A stretch of 64,000 bases of DNA from Paguma larvata (Eukaryota; Chordata; Mammalia; Carnivora; Viverridae), in the NCBI GenBank assembly GCA_030068075.1, contig CM057825.1, positions 80,057,123-80,121,122 of the forward strand, given 5' to 3'. Shown here piece after piece: positions 45,069-57,199 of the stretch. Both the position numbers and the translations under genes were made by a program. The notes below the pieces were generated by a model, which was given only the letters and a program-made list of their open reading frames with translations, was not told the DNA's origin and did not search any database. The stretch's first letter is position 1; each line of letters begins with the position of its first letter.

Positions 45069-45270
45069 CTTTTTTTTAATGTTTATTTATTTATTTTGAG
45101 AGAAGTTGGGGGGAGCAGAGAGAGAAAGAGAGATATAATCCCTCTTATTATGGCTCTATGCTGTGAGTACAGAACCATATGTAGGGCTTGAACTCACAAA
45201 CAGTAAGATCATGACCTGAGCTGAAATCCAGAGTTGGATACTCAACCAACTAAGCCACCTAGGCACTCCT
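45069..45270 (-). mobile_element. CAN-SINE, minus strand, nested in an older SINE tail
   Basis: Left end TTTTTTTTAATGTTTATTTA, right end CTAAGCCACCTAGGCACTCC. A CACTTTTTTTT motif occurs on both sides, so it inserted into the T-rich tail of the older minus-strand SINE at 45280-45400. Confidence 0.9.
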
Positions 45271-45279
45271 CACTTTTTT

Positions 45280-45400
45280 TTTTTAACGTAGGCTCCACGC
45301 CCAGAGTGGGGTCCAATACAGGGCTTGTACACGACCCTGAGGATCAAGGCCTGAGCTGAGATCAAGAGTTGGTCACTTAACGGAGCTACCCAGGCATCCT
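45280..45400 (-). mobile_element. Older CAN-SINE fragment, minus strand
   Basis: TTAACGTAGGCTCCACGCCC, GTGGGGTCCAATACAGGGCT and GAGCTACCCAGGCATCC are an eroded short SINE of the older type. GACATTCACTTTTTT at 45061 onward and again at 45401-45415 frames the whole nested pair and is its target-site duplication. Confidence 0.88.
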
Positions 45401-45411
45401 GACATTCACTT

Positions 45412-45725
45412 TTTTATTATACTAAGTGAAATAAGTCAGGCAGAGAAAGACAGATACCATATGTTTTCATTCATATGTGGATCCTGAGAAACTTAACAGA
45501 AGACCATGGTGGGAGGGGAAGGAGAAAAAAAATTACCGAGAGGGAGGTAGGCAAACCATAAGAGATTCTTAAATACTGAGAACAAACTGAGGGCTGATGG
45601 GGGTTGGGGAAGAGGGGAAAGTGGCTGATGGGCATTGAGGAGGGCACTTCTTGGGATGAGCACTGGGTGTTGTATGGAAACCAATTTGATAATAAATTAT
45701 ATTAAAAAAAACTTTTTTAAAACAA
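45412..45725 (+). mobile_element. L1 3' end, plus strand, strongly 5'-truncated
   Basis: ACTAAGTGAAATAAGTCAGG, CATTCATATGTGGATCCTGA, GAACAAACTGAGGGCTGATG, GGGATGAGCACTGGGTGTTG and an A-rich end near 45715. It belongs to the young carnivore L1 3' UTR group. Confidence 0.9.
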
Positions 45726-45731
45726 AAATGA

Positions 45732-45940
45732 GAGGCCTGGGTGGCTCAGTAGGTGGGGTGTCTAACTCCAGCTCAGGTCATGATCTCATGGTCCATGGGT
45801 TTGAGCCCCACAACGGGCTCTGGGCTATCAGCTCAGCCCTGAAGCCTGCTTCAGATTCTGTGTTTCCCTTTCTCTGTTCCTCCCTTGCTTGCGCTCTGTC
45901 TCTCTCTCTCAAAAATAAAGGCTAAAAAACAAAACAAAAC
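45732..45940 (+). mobile_element. CAN-SINE, plus strand, in an L1 tail
   Basis: Head GAGGCCTGGGTGGCTCAGTA, B box GGTTTGAGCCCCACAAC, CT-rich body and AAAAATAAAGGC tail running into (AAAAC)n at 45924-45949. AAAACAAAAATGAG before it and AAAACAAAAATAAG after it are the likely duplication. Confidence 0.92.
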
Positions 45941-45949
45941 AAAACAAAA

Positions 45950-46839
45950 ATAAGTAGTGAAAAATTAGTTATCTCAGAATAGTTTATTCTATCAATATAG
46001 GTTTATTAACACCTATTGTTGGGCATTTTAATTGTTTTCAAATATCATGATAAAATAATTCTTGAGAATACACTTAGGAGAAATTTCTTGAAATGTGATC
46101 CCTGGGTCAAAAAGTACACACATGGGTTAAGCTTTTGTTAGAGTTTCTTCTAGGAGGGTAATATCAAGATGTTGACTGGAATAACTTTTGGCTCTCTCTC
46201 TAAGCATCACCTCCAGTAGGAATTATAGACAGAAAAAGCCAGGAATAAGAAAACTTGAAAACTCCTAGGGAAGGCAAGGTGATATAGAATACTGTTTTGA
46301 ACTGGTAAATGTGCTTGGGCCATGGAACTTGGGGTTCTAGGGCAAAAGGAGGCTGTGGGTAGACAAAATAAGAATTAGATGAATGGAGTTGTGTTTTGGA
46401 TTCTTTCCTATTACTGCCTTGAGACAAAAACTGACTGCTCTCATATCTGCAGGGACTCAGACTACTATACAAATGCCTTCAGGAGTAAAGAGAATACTTA
46501 TAAAGAGCTGAGAAAACATGAGGGGACATTGGGCAGTCATGTCCTTGCTCTTTTCTACCAAATCAGAGAGCTGGTGAAATACAGTCATCAGCTTTGGCTG
46601 CTGCTTCTTCCTCCTGGTAGGATGGGGGAATGAGGGGAAATGGCGAAGCACAGACTTCAAGTATCACTTTGTTGATTTGATAAATTATAAATTGTGATTT
46701 TATCTGTGACTTGGGGCTTTCCTACCTACCTCCTATTCTCTGAGCTCACTGAGAATGACATGGACTGAGAGCTGGCCTCTCCCGATATGTAATGCCAGAT
46801 ACACTAGTCAATCCAGGGGGAAATGATCTTACAGGACGA
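45950..46839. other. Unique interval
   Basis: No gene recognised. Frames on both strands near 46200-46660 (up to 90 codons) do not resemble any known product. Confidence 0.4.
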
Positions 46840-47397
46840 AATATCAAGACATTGTGAGGAGCACAACTATTTCCAAAGAAAATAAATTGGCATACGGATT
46901 CTAAGAAAAGCTAAAATATTATCTCCAAGACCCCAAATTAAAAAATAGCCTAATAAAATCCCAAAAGACATAAGGGAACATATTAGCAATATGTAACCAG
47001 AATAAGAAAACAAAGAAGCAAGCAGATATATGAGATATGAATACTGTAAAACCTGAAACATAGATTTGATAAAAAGTAGAGTTAAAATAACAAATGAAGT
47101 AATGAATTTGAAGACCAGTGTCAGGAAATCTTCAAGGCTAAGGAACAACCAAGGAGACAGAAAATATAAAAGAAAGACTAAAGGATTGTCACTACTATCT
47201 GAATAACAGAGATGCAGAGAAAAAAATAAATTAGAAATGATAGAGATAACAAGACAAAAAGACCACAGATTTTCAAAGTATTGATGGAAACATAAAGTCT
47301 AGAGTTGAACATAGAGTTATGTTGTCATTCAAATATGAGGTTATGATATGTTTTCAAGTATACAAGCCCTCATAAAACAGTTGATTAAATACTCAAC
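46840..47397 (+). mobile_element. Possible diverged L1/HAL1 ORF1-like DNA
   Basis: Very A-rich on the plus strand, with text such as GAAGTAATGAATTTGAAGAC and CAACCAAGGAGACAGAAAAT that resembles L1 or HAL1 ORF1 regions. The resemblance is weak and no continuous frame supports it. Confidence 0.3.
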
Positions 47398-47409
47398 AGA
47401 AAGAGAAAC

Positions 47410-47610
47410 GGGGTGCCTGGATGGCTTAGTCAGTTAGGCGTCCAACTTCAGCTTGGGTCATAGTCTCAGAATTCCTTAGTTCCAACCCTGCACTGTCTCT
47501 CTGCTGTCAGCACAGAGGCCACACTTCAGATCATTTGTCTCCCTTTCTCACATACACTCTCTCTCTCTCAAAAATAAAAAATAAACTAAAAAAAAAAAAA
47601 AAAAGAAAAA
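47410..47610 (+). mobile_element. CAN-SINE, plus strand, with 12-bp TSD
   Basis: Head GGGGTGCCTGGATGGCTTAG, a shortened body, CT-rich stretch and AAAAATAAAAAATAAACT tail. The perfect duplication AGAAAGAGAAAC is at 47398-47409 and 47611-47622. Confidence 0.93.
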
Positions 47611-47659
47611 AGAAAGAGAAACAAAGAATGTCTTTAAAAGATGTATAACAACAGAAAGG

Positions 47660-49795
47660 ATTAAAAACCATACAATCATTTCAATAGATGCGGAAAAAGC
47701 AGTGGACAAAGTACAACATCCACTCATGATAAAAGCTCTCAACAAAGTAGGTTTACAGGGAACATAGTTCAACATAATAAAGGCCATATATGAAAAACTC
47801 ACAGCTAACATCATACTCAATGGCAAAAAATGGAGAGCTTTTTCCCTAAGCTCAGGAACAAGACAAGGATGGCTACTCTCATCGCTTTTGTTCATTATAG
47901 TACTGGAAGTCCTAGCCACAGGAATCTGAAAACAAAAAAAATAAAGGGCATCCAAATTGGCAAGGAAGTAGAACTTTTGCTATTCGCAGATGACATGACG
48001 TTATATATAGAAAAACTACCAGAACTGATAAGTGAATTCAGTAAGGTCACAGGATACAAAATCAATATACAGAAATCTGTGGCATTTCTATACACTAATA
48101 ATTAAGCAGTAGAAAGGAAATTAAGAAAACAATCTCATTTACAATTGCACCTAAAAATAATACTTAACCAAGTAGGTGAAAAATCTGTTGTCTGAGAACT
48201 ATAAAATACTGATGAAAGAAATTGAAGATGATAGAAGCAAATGGAAAGACATTCAATGCTCAAGGATTAGAAGGACAAATATTGTTAAATGTGTATACTG
48301 TCCAAAGCAATCTACAATTTAATGCAACCCCTATCAAAACACCAATAGCATTTTTCACAGAACTGGAACAAACAATCCTAAAGTTTGTATGGAAGCACAA
48401 AAGACCCCAGATAGCTAAAACAACTTTGAGAAAGAAGAACAAAACTGGAGGAATGAAAACCTAGATTTCAAAATATACTACAAAACTGTAGTAATCAACA
48501 CTGGCACTAAAACAGACACATAGATCAATGGAACTGAATAGAGAGCCCAGAAATAAAAGCACAATTATATGGTCAATTAATCTTAGACAAAGGAGGCAAG
48601 AATATGCAACGGGAAAAAAAGGTTCTTCAAATAATGTTGGGAAAACTGGACAGCTACGTGCAAAAGAATGAGACTGGACCAATTTCGTGCACCATACACA
48701 AAAATAAACTCAAAATGGATTAAGGGTAACAAAAGCAAAAATACAGTATTGCAACTATATCAAAATAAAAAGCTTCTTCACACCAAAGGAAACAATCAAC
48801 AAAACAAAAAGGTAGCCTACTGAATGTGAGAAGATAACTGCATATGACATATCCAATAAATGGTTAGTATCTAAAATATATAAAGAACTGATATAACTCA
48901 ACACCCAAAAAACAAATAATCCAACTGAAAAATGAGCACAAGACATGATCGGACATATTTCCAAAGAAGACATACAGATGGCCAACAGACACAGGAAAAG
49001 ATACTCAACACATCTAATGCAAACCAAAAGTATAATGAGATATCATCTCACACTTATTGTAATAGCTAAAATTAAAAACACAAGAAACAAGTGTTGGTGA
49101 GGCTGTGAATAAAAAGGAATACTTTTGCACTGTTGGTGAAAATGCAAACTGGGGTGCAGCCTCTATTGAAAACAGTAGGAAGATTCCTTAAAAAATTAAA
49201 AATAGAAATACATATCATCCAGTAATTCCACTATTGGATATTTAGCTAAAGAGTATGAAAACATTAATTTGAAAAGATATGCACTCCTATGCTTAATGCA
49301 GCATTATTTATAGTAGCTAAGATATGGAAGCAGCCCAAGTGTGCATTGAGAGGTGAATGGATCAAGAAAATATGGTGTATATACACAATAGAATATTATT
49401 CAATCATAAGAAAAAATGAAGTCTTGGCATTTGCGGTGAATTAGATGGATCTAGAGAGTATAATGCTAAGTGCGATAAGTCAATCAGACAACGACAAATA
49501 TGCTCTGATTTCACTCGTATGTGGAATTTAAGAAACAAAACAGATAAAAAAAGAAGGAAACCAAAAAACAGACTCTTAAGTATAGAGAACAAACTGATGG
49601 TACCAGACGGGAGGTAGGTGGGGTAGATGGGTGAAATAGGTGAAGGGGATTAAGAGTACACTTACTGTGATGAGCACTGAGTAATGTACAGAATTGCTGA
49701 ATCACTATATTGTACACCTGAAACTAATATAACACTGTATGTTAACTGTACTGGTATTAAAACTAAAAAAATTTTAAAGGGAAAAAAAGAGAAAA
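47660..49795 (+). mobile_element. L1 3' third, plus strand, 5'-truncated, decayed
   Basis: Begins within the RT domain ([15 protein letters not shown]), includes an intact-looking FADD RT motif ([12 protein letters not shown], about 47974-48009), passes through the C-terminal region (FALLVKMQTGVQPL; FEKICTPMLNAALF) and ends with a 3' UTR (TGTACACCTGAAACTAATAT) and A-rich text near 49790. Numerous stops break it: the cleanest pieces are 47830-48105 and 48222-48464. Because the start lies in RT, no endonuclease or ORF1 is present. Confidence 0.9.
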
Positions 49796-49799
49796 AGAC

Positions 49800-50789
49800 C
49801 ACTAAACTTATTTAAAAAATGATGTATGAAGTAATGCTGATAGAGTATCTTGGTAAAGTTTGTTGTCTTTAAAGTATAGCAGCAAAGAAAAAAGAGAAAA
49901 TTGACTGCAATATTTTGTTTTTAAAGTAGATAGTAACAACATGATGGAATTGGGGAAAGTGAGAGAAACAACAGAATGTCAGAATGTGTAAGAATGTGAG
50001 GATAAGAATCAGAAGATACATAAATACTATGTTTTTAAGTTGGAAAGGATTAAAAAGAAGATATACAAAGTATGGGAAAAAACTGAAATAAGATGGCAGA
50101 AACACTCATATGTATCAAAAATTATGATAACTATTATATTTTTATTGAAAATTTCTTTTCTTATTAGTGGGTATATGAAATTCTTGTGTATAATCTCTAC
50201 CTTTTTTTTTGTAAGTGGAAATAACTTTTCCTTTTAATAATACACAGTTATTATAGAGTTTCAAACTCTAGGGATAAAGTGAAAATCTTCTTATAAAGGA
50301 CATTAGACCAGATGACTGATTATTTTTTCCCCAACATTTGCCTACCCTGAACTTATATACCTAACTTATTTTTTGGGCAGAATATTTACCTTTTACGTAA
50401 TCTTGACACATGTAACCAGAAATACGGCAACAACTTTAGTAGGGGATAGAAGGAACTCAATTCAGAGTATTACTAACCAAACTTTCTGTTTGTGGGATAG
50501 TAGAAAACTAACGGACTACAGGATTAATTTAGGTATATGATAATGGGAGTTCAAGTGAAGCAAGACTGAGCATGAGCCATCAGAGCCCATGGGTCAGGAT
50601 TAAAACACTGAAACTCTAGTCAGTTCAAAAGAGGGTGACGATTATCGTAGCTCAGTTAAATGTGGAGAGTGAGGCTGTCTACGTGTTTCCTACGGAACTG
50701 GGTCTGGACTATGCCTGCAGATGGAGAGACCATCAGGTGTCATTAGTACCTATGGAAGAAGACTGGAAGAAGGGAGGAAAAAACCTGAA
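49800..50789. other. Unique interval
   Basis: No repeat or gene recognised. 50440-50790 is less AT-rich than its flanks, without a clear frame. Confidence 0.4.
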
Positions 50790-52520
50790 TAGATCAAAAA
50801 GTATTTAAAGACATAAATAGTATTCATAGAAATCTCACAAAAATCCTCAGAACCAGATAGTTTTTTTTTTTAAAGATTTTATTTTTAAGTAATCTCTACA
50901 CCCAACATGGGGCTCAAACTCATAACCCAAAGTTCAAAAGTTGCATGCTCTACCATGGGAGCCAGCCAGGCACCCCAGAACCAGACAGTTTTACATGAGT
51001 TTTAGCAAACATTAAAGAAACAGTAAATTCGTATCTTGCAAAGTTGTTCCAGAAAATAGAAAGAGTAAAAGCTATCCATCTTATATTATTAGGCTACTGT
51101 CATCTTAATTGCAAAGTCAGACAATGAAAATAAAGAGAAAACAATTACAGCACATTTCATTTAAGGACGTAGATTCTAAAATCCTAAATAAAATATTTGC
51201 TAACCAAATAAAAAACATTAAAAATAAAACACCACGATCAAGTAGGGTAAACTAGAAACACAGGGATGGTTTCACATTAGAAATTCTTTCTATTCATATA
51301 ATTCACAACGTTAACATACCAAAGGATAAATGTCATGTGATTGTTTCAAAGATGCATAAAAAGCATTTTATAGAGTTCGATAGCTATTTATGCATACCAA
51401 GCTGGAAATAGAAGAACTTTCATAGTTTAATAAAGGTTAAATGTTAAAAACCTACAGCAAGCATTACACTTCAGTAAGAAGTGAGAAACTGGATGCATTC
51501 TCTTTAAGACTGGGCATAAGATAATGATGCCCACTGTTGCTACTACTGTTTAGTTCCAGAGAAATTGATCAAAGGTATTAGGAAAAAAAAAATAAAAGTA
51601 TGAGGATAGGAAGGGTAGAGAGAAAACTTCCATTATTTGGAACCGATATATGATCATTTTTCTAGAAAACAGAATAACCTATTAAGAATAAGGGAGTTCA
51701 GCAATGTTGTTAGAACTTGTATCAATTTTCAAAAAATCAGTAGCATTTCTGTATACCAATGATATACATCCATAAAATATTTTAATCAAGTATTTAAAAT
51801 ACTGATGTTTACTCAAAGAATATCAAGCACAAGATTAAAAAGTTGAAAAAATGGAAGCAGATATTTTTTAATATTTAAAAATAATAGTAAATGAATATCT
51901 AGAACACATGACAAACTCTTAAAGAAAATCAGTCAAAAGAACCTATGTGAAAAATAAAGAGTATGAACAATCTGGGAAAAGGCAAGCCAAAAGGCCAATA
52001 AAAATAAGAAGCAGTACTCAAACTCATTAGTGGTAAGAGGAATTAAAATTAAAACAATAAGCTATAAAATTATGCACATTAGACTGAAAATATTAGCAAG
52101 TTAGATTATGTCAAGGGTTGGCAGGACTGAGAAGGTTACTGCTGGTGAAAGTATGAACCAAAGTTTTTTATTTGGTAGAGCAATTGGCAGGTCAAGTTAA
52201 GTATAAACATGTATCCTATTATCCAGCAATTGTGCTCCTGGATATATATTCCAAAGAAATCCTTGCAAAGTCCATGATAAAGCAAGTGTGAGAATACTCA
52301 TTATAGCAGTGTTTGTTGTGACAGAAAGTCTGGATGGCAATCACTGGGAAATTCATGAGTAGTTACAACACAGTAGCTACAAACGATGGAATACTATGCA
52401 GCAGTTAGAAGCAATGTAAATGTGACCATATAAGTAAGTGACAAACACTTAAGATAAGTAAAATAAAATAGTAGGAATAAAATGAAATACTAGCACAATA
52501 CTATTTATGCATAATAAAAT
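50790..52520 (+). mobile_element. Ancient L1 (L1M-type) fragment, plus strand
   Basis: ORF2-like text in the right order but with heavy decay: GTTCCAGAAAATAGAAAGAG, CTAAATAAAATATTTGCTAA, AAACTGGATGCATTCTCTTT, AATTTTCAAAAAATCAGTAG, TATTATCCAGCAATTGTGCT and GATGGAATACTATGCAGCAG. It is older than the other L1 copies here. A short old SINE is inserted at 50864-50975. Confidence 0.75.
50864..50975 (-). mobile_element. Old short CAN-SINE, minus strand, with TSD
   Basis: AAAGATTTTATTTTTAAGTA, CTACACCCAACATGGGGCTC and GAGCCAGCCAGGCACC are the short early carnivore SINE form. CAGAACCAGATAGTTTT (from 50848) and CAGAACCAGACAGTTTT (from 50976) flank it, one mismatch. Confidence 0.93.
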
Positions 52521-52524
52521 TTCA

Positions 52525-54850
52525 TACACATAAAATGGGGGAGGGGGTAAGGTAAAGATATAATTAACATAAGCCCAACCATGAGATAACTGTTGAAGCT
52601 GAGAGATGGGCCCATGAAGGTTCATAACGTATTCTCTTTTCTTTTTTTCTTTTTAATTTATTTGGAATTTTCTATTTAAAATATTTAAAAATACATGTAT
52701 ATAAAACAAGGCATTATGAAAATACACGGTGCAGAAGTTGTTATAATGACTCTCATATTAAAATAGTTTCCTATGGGTCAAGGTCAAGAGCATGGGACTA
52801 GAAATGAAAATAAAAGAAAAAGTATAAATAAATAAAATAAGTGCTTCGCATGGACCAATGATGACCGTGTGCAATGAACTGAGGAGCATGTGTAGTCCTA
52901 TTCTTAGGCAAAAGTTTCTTTATAAAAAGGAACTTTTCTTTAATTGAGAGGATCTGGTTTAAGACTGTGGAGAAGAAGGAACTACAAAAATAATTGTCTA
53001 ATTATTATAATTCAGAAAACAACTGAATAGCTGTTCCCAATAAGCAACTCACCATATGTTAACTATAGAAATGAATTAGAAGTACGTAATGTCATTTATA
53101 TTTTCAAGATAAGTCATTTCTGACAATAATATTCATCACAAAAAGCTAGCAAAATCAAGAAGCTGCTACCCACAAATTAAGGGGAAAAAATAGACTCTAA
53201 AGTAGTTGCACTCTAAAAGAATAAAGAAAAATAGAACAAAGGGAAAATTTCCACAGCAGAGGCTGTAAACTGTTTTATTTGGTTCACGCAGTTGGCAAAA
53301 GCAGATTTTTTTCACAGGCAAAATTTTATGCTGATATTTAAAAATTAGGACTTTTCAAAATCCGTATTTGTTTCTTCTGAAGAAATCATAAAATTAGATT
53401 TTACAGTCTCTTATTTCCACTTAGAGAGGATTCTAGAGCTGAACAAAAATGTCCCATTTAGTAGACACATGGTCTCTAAGGTTACATTGTACCTGCCTGA
53501 AACATTATTTAAAATACTTTTTTTTTTTTAACATTTTGTACTCTTCATATCTCACTGAAAATTTTACCAAAATATATTCAGAAATATACTTAGTACTGTG
53601 TGCATATAAGCAGTTATGGGGATGCATGGACAGAACGTGATAAGTGAAAGGATATATGGGTCAGGACAAATCTTTGGGGACTCAGGAAATAGCGAAAAGA
53701 GGTTTGGTATTCAGAGGTAATACTCTGAGTATTTGAAATTATGACAGAGTTTTTTGGAGTGGTTAAAGAACACGTTCCTAATGTAGTTAAGGAACTGATT
53801 AATGAATATGGCACATTAAGGAGAAAGTGCCATGAATAGTAGTTTTGTTTAATCTTCCAAATTTAACACTACTGAGTTGAGCCCACAGATATAATGGAAG
53901 CTACTTCATTTTTTCTCCTTTCTTCTCAATTGGTCTGCACACTTCCATAATAATATATCAATTTTATCAACTGCCTGTTATAAATTAAATATTACACTTC
54001 TTGTCATGATAGTGTTAGGACATAACACCTTGTGTCTGAATATGAATGAATATGGTTTTGAGGTCGCTTAGATAGGGTCAGTGATAAAGCAAGTTTAGCA
54101 AATCAAAGTACAGTCTGGAAACCCTAACCATTTAAATGAGACATTTATGAGTTTGTATTTATTACTTACCTTGAGTATCTATATTTTAAAGATCTTGTCT
54201 GTAAACCATACAACCTTCAATATCTACTTCCCATATGCAGAAACTGGCATCCTCAATAAGCATCTAAAAAAGAAACAAAAGAAAATATCATGAATTCGAA
54301 GTTACAAATATTGTTTAATTTATTTTAAACATAAAAGCAGATGTAAAAATTATTATGATTTTATTAAGTTTGGACAAGGGGAGGTATAACTCATAGAACA
54401 TATTTTATAAAAATAAACACCAGTAATAATGATATTTTTCCATTCTGAAGAATAAGAAAGTTCTGTGGAACATATATTTTGATCCATGTCATAAAATTTA
54501 GTACTTTCTAATGTACTAATTTTATCTGGCTACCTAGTTTCTATGAGCATTTTTAAGAAACATAATTTTAAATACGTTGATTCTGATGTTCTACATGAAT
54601 ATACCCCTTCCCTAGAAAATATTTTTCTTGCTCAAAATGGATTACAAAAATATATTCTTGATTATATCTGAGTTGCTTATAAATGACAAAATCAAAAAGA
54701 TCAACTAGTTGAATACTGTCCTCATAAAAAGGTTAATATCACTTAAATTGCCCTATCAGTACTTTACACCAATCTAAGGAAGCTTTGCAGAGGTCTTTAA
54801 AGAGAAATTGGCACTAATATAGAATTAGGATTATCCAAATAAAATGTCCT
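52525..54850. other. Long mostly unique interval
   Basis: No recognisable repeats or genes. An exon-like segment at 54170-54263 (minus strand) is listed separately. A short T run lies at 53517-53529. Confidence 0.45.
54170..54263 (-). other. Candidate non-coding exon (unproven), minus strand
   Basis: On the minus strand the acceptor CTTTTGTTTCTTTTTTAG is followed by 94 bases and the strong donor CTCAAG|GTAAGT. All three frames contain stops, so it could only be an untranslated exon, part of a non-coding RNA, or a chance match. No repeat covers it. Confidence 0.2.
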
Positions 54851-55090
54851 TTGCTAAAAGAATTTGATTCTGGAATGAAACTGGACCACTTTGCTACATG
54901 ATACACAAAAATAAATTCAGAATGGATGAAAGACCTAAAGGTGAGAAAGGAAACCATCAATATCCTAAAGGAGAACATAGGCAGAAACCTCTTTGATTTA
55001 GCCATAGTAACTTCTTACTAGAAACGTCTTTAGAGGCAAGGAACACAAAAGCAAAAATAAACTGTTGGGACTTCATGAAGATAAAAACTC

Positions 55091-55297
55091 AGGGAACCTA
55101 GGTGGATCCATGGGCTAAGCATCTGACTCTTGATTTTGGCTCAGGTCATGATCTCACAGTTCTTGAGATCAAGTCCCATATTAAGCTGTCAGCACAGGGC
55201 CTGCTTGGGATTCTCTCTCTCTCCCTCTATTTCTGCCCCCCGTATCCTCTCTTTGTCTTCCTCAAAACTAAATAACTAAACAAACATCTTTTAAAAA
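55091..55297 (+). mobile_element. CAN-SINE, plus strand, in L1
   Basis: Head AGGGAACCTAGGTGGATCCA, shortened tRNA-derived region, CT-rich body, ACTAAACAAACATCTTTTAA tail. GAAGATAAAAACT and AAAGATAAAAAGCT around it are a partly decayed duplication. Confidence 0.9.
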
Positions 55298-55537
55298 GAT
55301 AAAAAGCTTCTGCACAGTGAAGGAAATAATCAATAAAACTAAAAGGCGGCCTACAGAATAGAAGATATTTTCAAGCGACATATTTGATAAAGGGTTAGTA
55401 TCCAAAATCTATAAAGAACTTATCAAACTAAACATTCATAAAACAAATAATCTAGTGAAGAAATGGGCAGGGGACATGAGCAGACACTTTTGAAGACATC
55501 ATATGGCTAACAGACACGGAAAACAGATGTGGTATAC

Positions 55538-55748
55538 GGGGCGTCTGAGTGGCTCAGTCAGTTGAGTATCCTACTTCAGCTCAGGTCATGATCTCACGGT
55601 TCATAAGTTTAAACCCTGCATTGGGCTTGCTGCTGTCAGCCTGTCAACCAACACAAAGCCCACCTCGGATCCTCTGTACCTCTTTCTCTCTACCCCTCCC
55701 TAGCTCATGCTCTCTCTAAAAAAATAAATACAACGTAAAAAAAAAAAA
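55538..55748 (+). mobile_element. CAN-SINE, plus strand, in L1
   Basis: Head GGGGCGTCTGAGTGGCTCAG, CACGGTTCATAAGTTTAAAC B-box region decayed, CT-rich body and A-rich tail. AGATGTGGTA before it and AGATATGGTA after it are the likely duplication. It interrupts ORF2 C-terminal text. Confidence 0.9.
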
Positions 55749-56184
55749 GATATGGTACACATGTATATAATGGAATATTACTCAGCCATCAAAAGGAATG
55801 AAATCTTTCCATTTGCAATGATGTGTATGAGCTAGAGTGTACTATGCTATGCAAAATTAGTCAGGAAGAGAAAGACAAATACCATATGATTTCACTCATG
55901 TGGAAGTTAAGAAACAAAACAGATGAACATGTAGGAAGAGGCAGAGGAAGAAAGAAAGAGGGAAACAAACTATAAGAGACTTTATGATAGAGAACAAACT
56001 GACAGTTGATGGAGGGATGTGGGAGGGTGATGGGCTAAATGGATGATGGGTATTAATGAGGGCACTTGGGTTGAGCACTGGGTATTATATATAAGTGATG
56101 AATCATTAAATTCCACTCTTGAACACAATATTACACTATATGTTAAGTAACTAGAATTTAAGTAAAAATTTGAAAAGAAAAAAT

Positions 56185-56375
56185 AAGTCTCGAGAATGTA
56201 ATGTACAGCAGAGACAATGCAGTCAATAATATTGTATTAATTTTGTATGTTAACAGATAGTAACTAGACATATTGTAGTGATCAGTTCACAATATATACA
56301 AATGTGGAATCACCATGTTGTACACATGAACCTAATAAATTATATGTCAATTATACTTCAGTAAAAAAAAAAAGC
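56185..56375 (+). mobile_element. Second L1 3' UTR fragment, plus strand
   Basis: GTCAATAATATTGTATTAAT, TAGTAACTAGACATATTGTA, CCATGTTGTACACATGAACC and an A-rich end at 56362-56372. It is a different L1 3' UTR type from the element just upstream. Confidence 0.75.
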
Positions 56376-56625
56376 CACACATAAACATACACACAGAATT
56401 TGATTCTCCCTTCGATTTTTTTAAAAATAAGCCCAAGACAAGCAGTTAGGGAAACGAGGATTTGGAGGATATAATGCCATACTTTCAATATGTGGTTTTG
56501 AGTACTATGAATTCCCAAGCCAAACATCAATAATTTTTGGATTCAGTTACATGGTCCTTTTAGTCATTAGTGTAGATTCCTCATTAGAGTAGTCTCTCAG
56601 TTACAGCTGCACATTAAAAATACTT

Positions 56626-56849
56626 AGGGGTACCTGGGTGACTCAATCGGTTGAGTGTCCGACTTTGGCTCAAGTCATGATCTCGGGGCTCGGGTTATGA
56701 TTTCAGGACTTGTGAGTTTGAGTCTTGCATTGGGCTGTGTGCTGACAGCTTGGAGTTGGAGCCTGCTTCAGATTCTGTATCTCCATCTCTCTGCCCTTAC
56801 CCAACTCCTGCTCTGTCTCTCTTTCTCAAAAATAAATAAACATTAAAAA
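56626..56849 (+). mobile_element. CAN-SINE, plus strand, with internal short duplication
   Basis: Head GGGGTACCTGGGTGACTCAA, tail AAAAATAAATAAACATT. The segment ATGATCTCGGGGCTCGGGTT continuing into ATGATTTCAGG looks like a local duplication of the ATGATCTCA region, not seen in the other copies. AAAAATACTTAG and AAAAATACTTGG flank it as duplication. Confidence 0.93.
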
Positions 56850-56964
56850 AATACTTGGGACACTTTTAACGATACTGAAACTTGGTATATTTCTTAGATA
56901 TTCTGATTTAATTGGTATGGTGTGGTGCTGGGGCCTAGGTATTTTTTTAAAGTATTAAGAAGGA

Positions 56965-57090
56965 GGGGCACCTGGGTGGCTCAGTCAGTTGAGCAATGGA
57001 CTCTTGGTTTGGGCTCAGGTCATAATCTCACAGTTTGCAGGTTTGAGCCCCGTGCTGGGCTCTGTGTTGACAACATGGAGCCTGCTTGGG

Positions 57091-57128
<38 letters not shown>

Positions 57129-57172
57129 CTTTCCCTGCTCTCTCTCTCTCAAAATTAAAAAAATATATATAT
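56965..57172 (+). mobile_element. CAN-SINE, plus strand, with (CT)n expansion
   Basis: Head GGGGCACCTGGGTGGCTCAG, GGTTTGAGCCCCGTGCTGG, then a CT run at 57095-57125 and tail AAAATTAAAAAAATATATAT. AAAGTATTAAGAAGGA (56949-56964) and AAAGCATTAAAGAAGGA (57174-57190) flank it, nearly identical. Confidence 0.94.
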
Positions 57173-57199
57173 AAAAGCATTAAAGAAGGATATCAGTTC

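Larger units (their letters stand above)
54855..56180 (+). mobile_element. L1 3' half, plus strand, decayed, split by two SINEs
   Basis: ORF2 C-terminal text (ACTGGACCACTTTGCTACAT, AACATAGGCAGAAACCTCTT, AACTTATCAAACTAAACATT, TGGAATATTACTCAGCCATC) leading to a 3' UTR (GAACAAACTGACAGTTGATG, GGGTTGAGCACTGGGTATTA) and A-rich end near 56178. Nested SINEs at 55091-55297 and 55538-55748. Confidence 0.87.
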
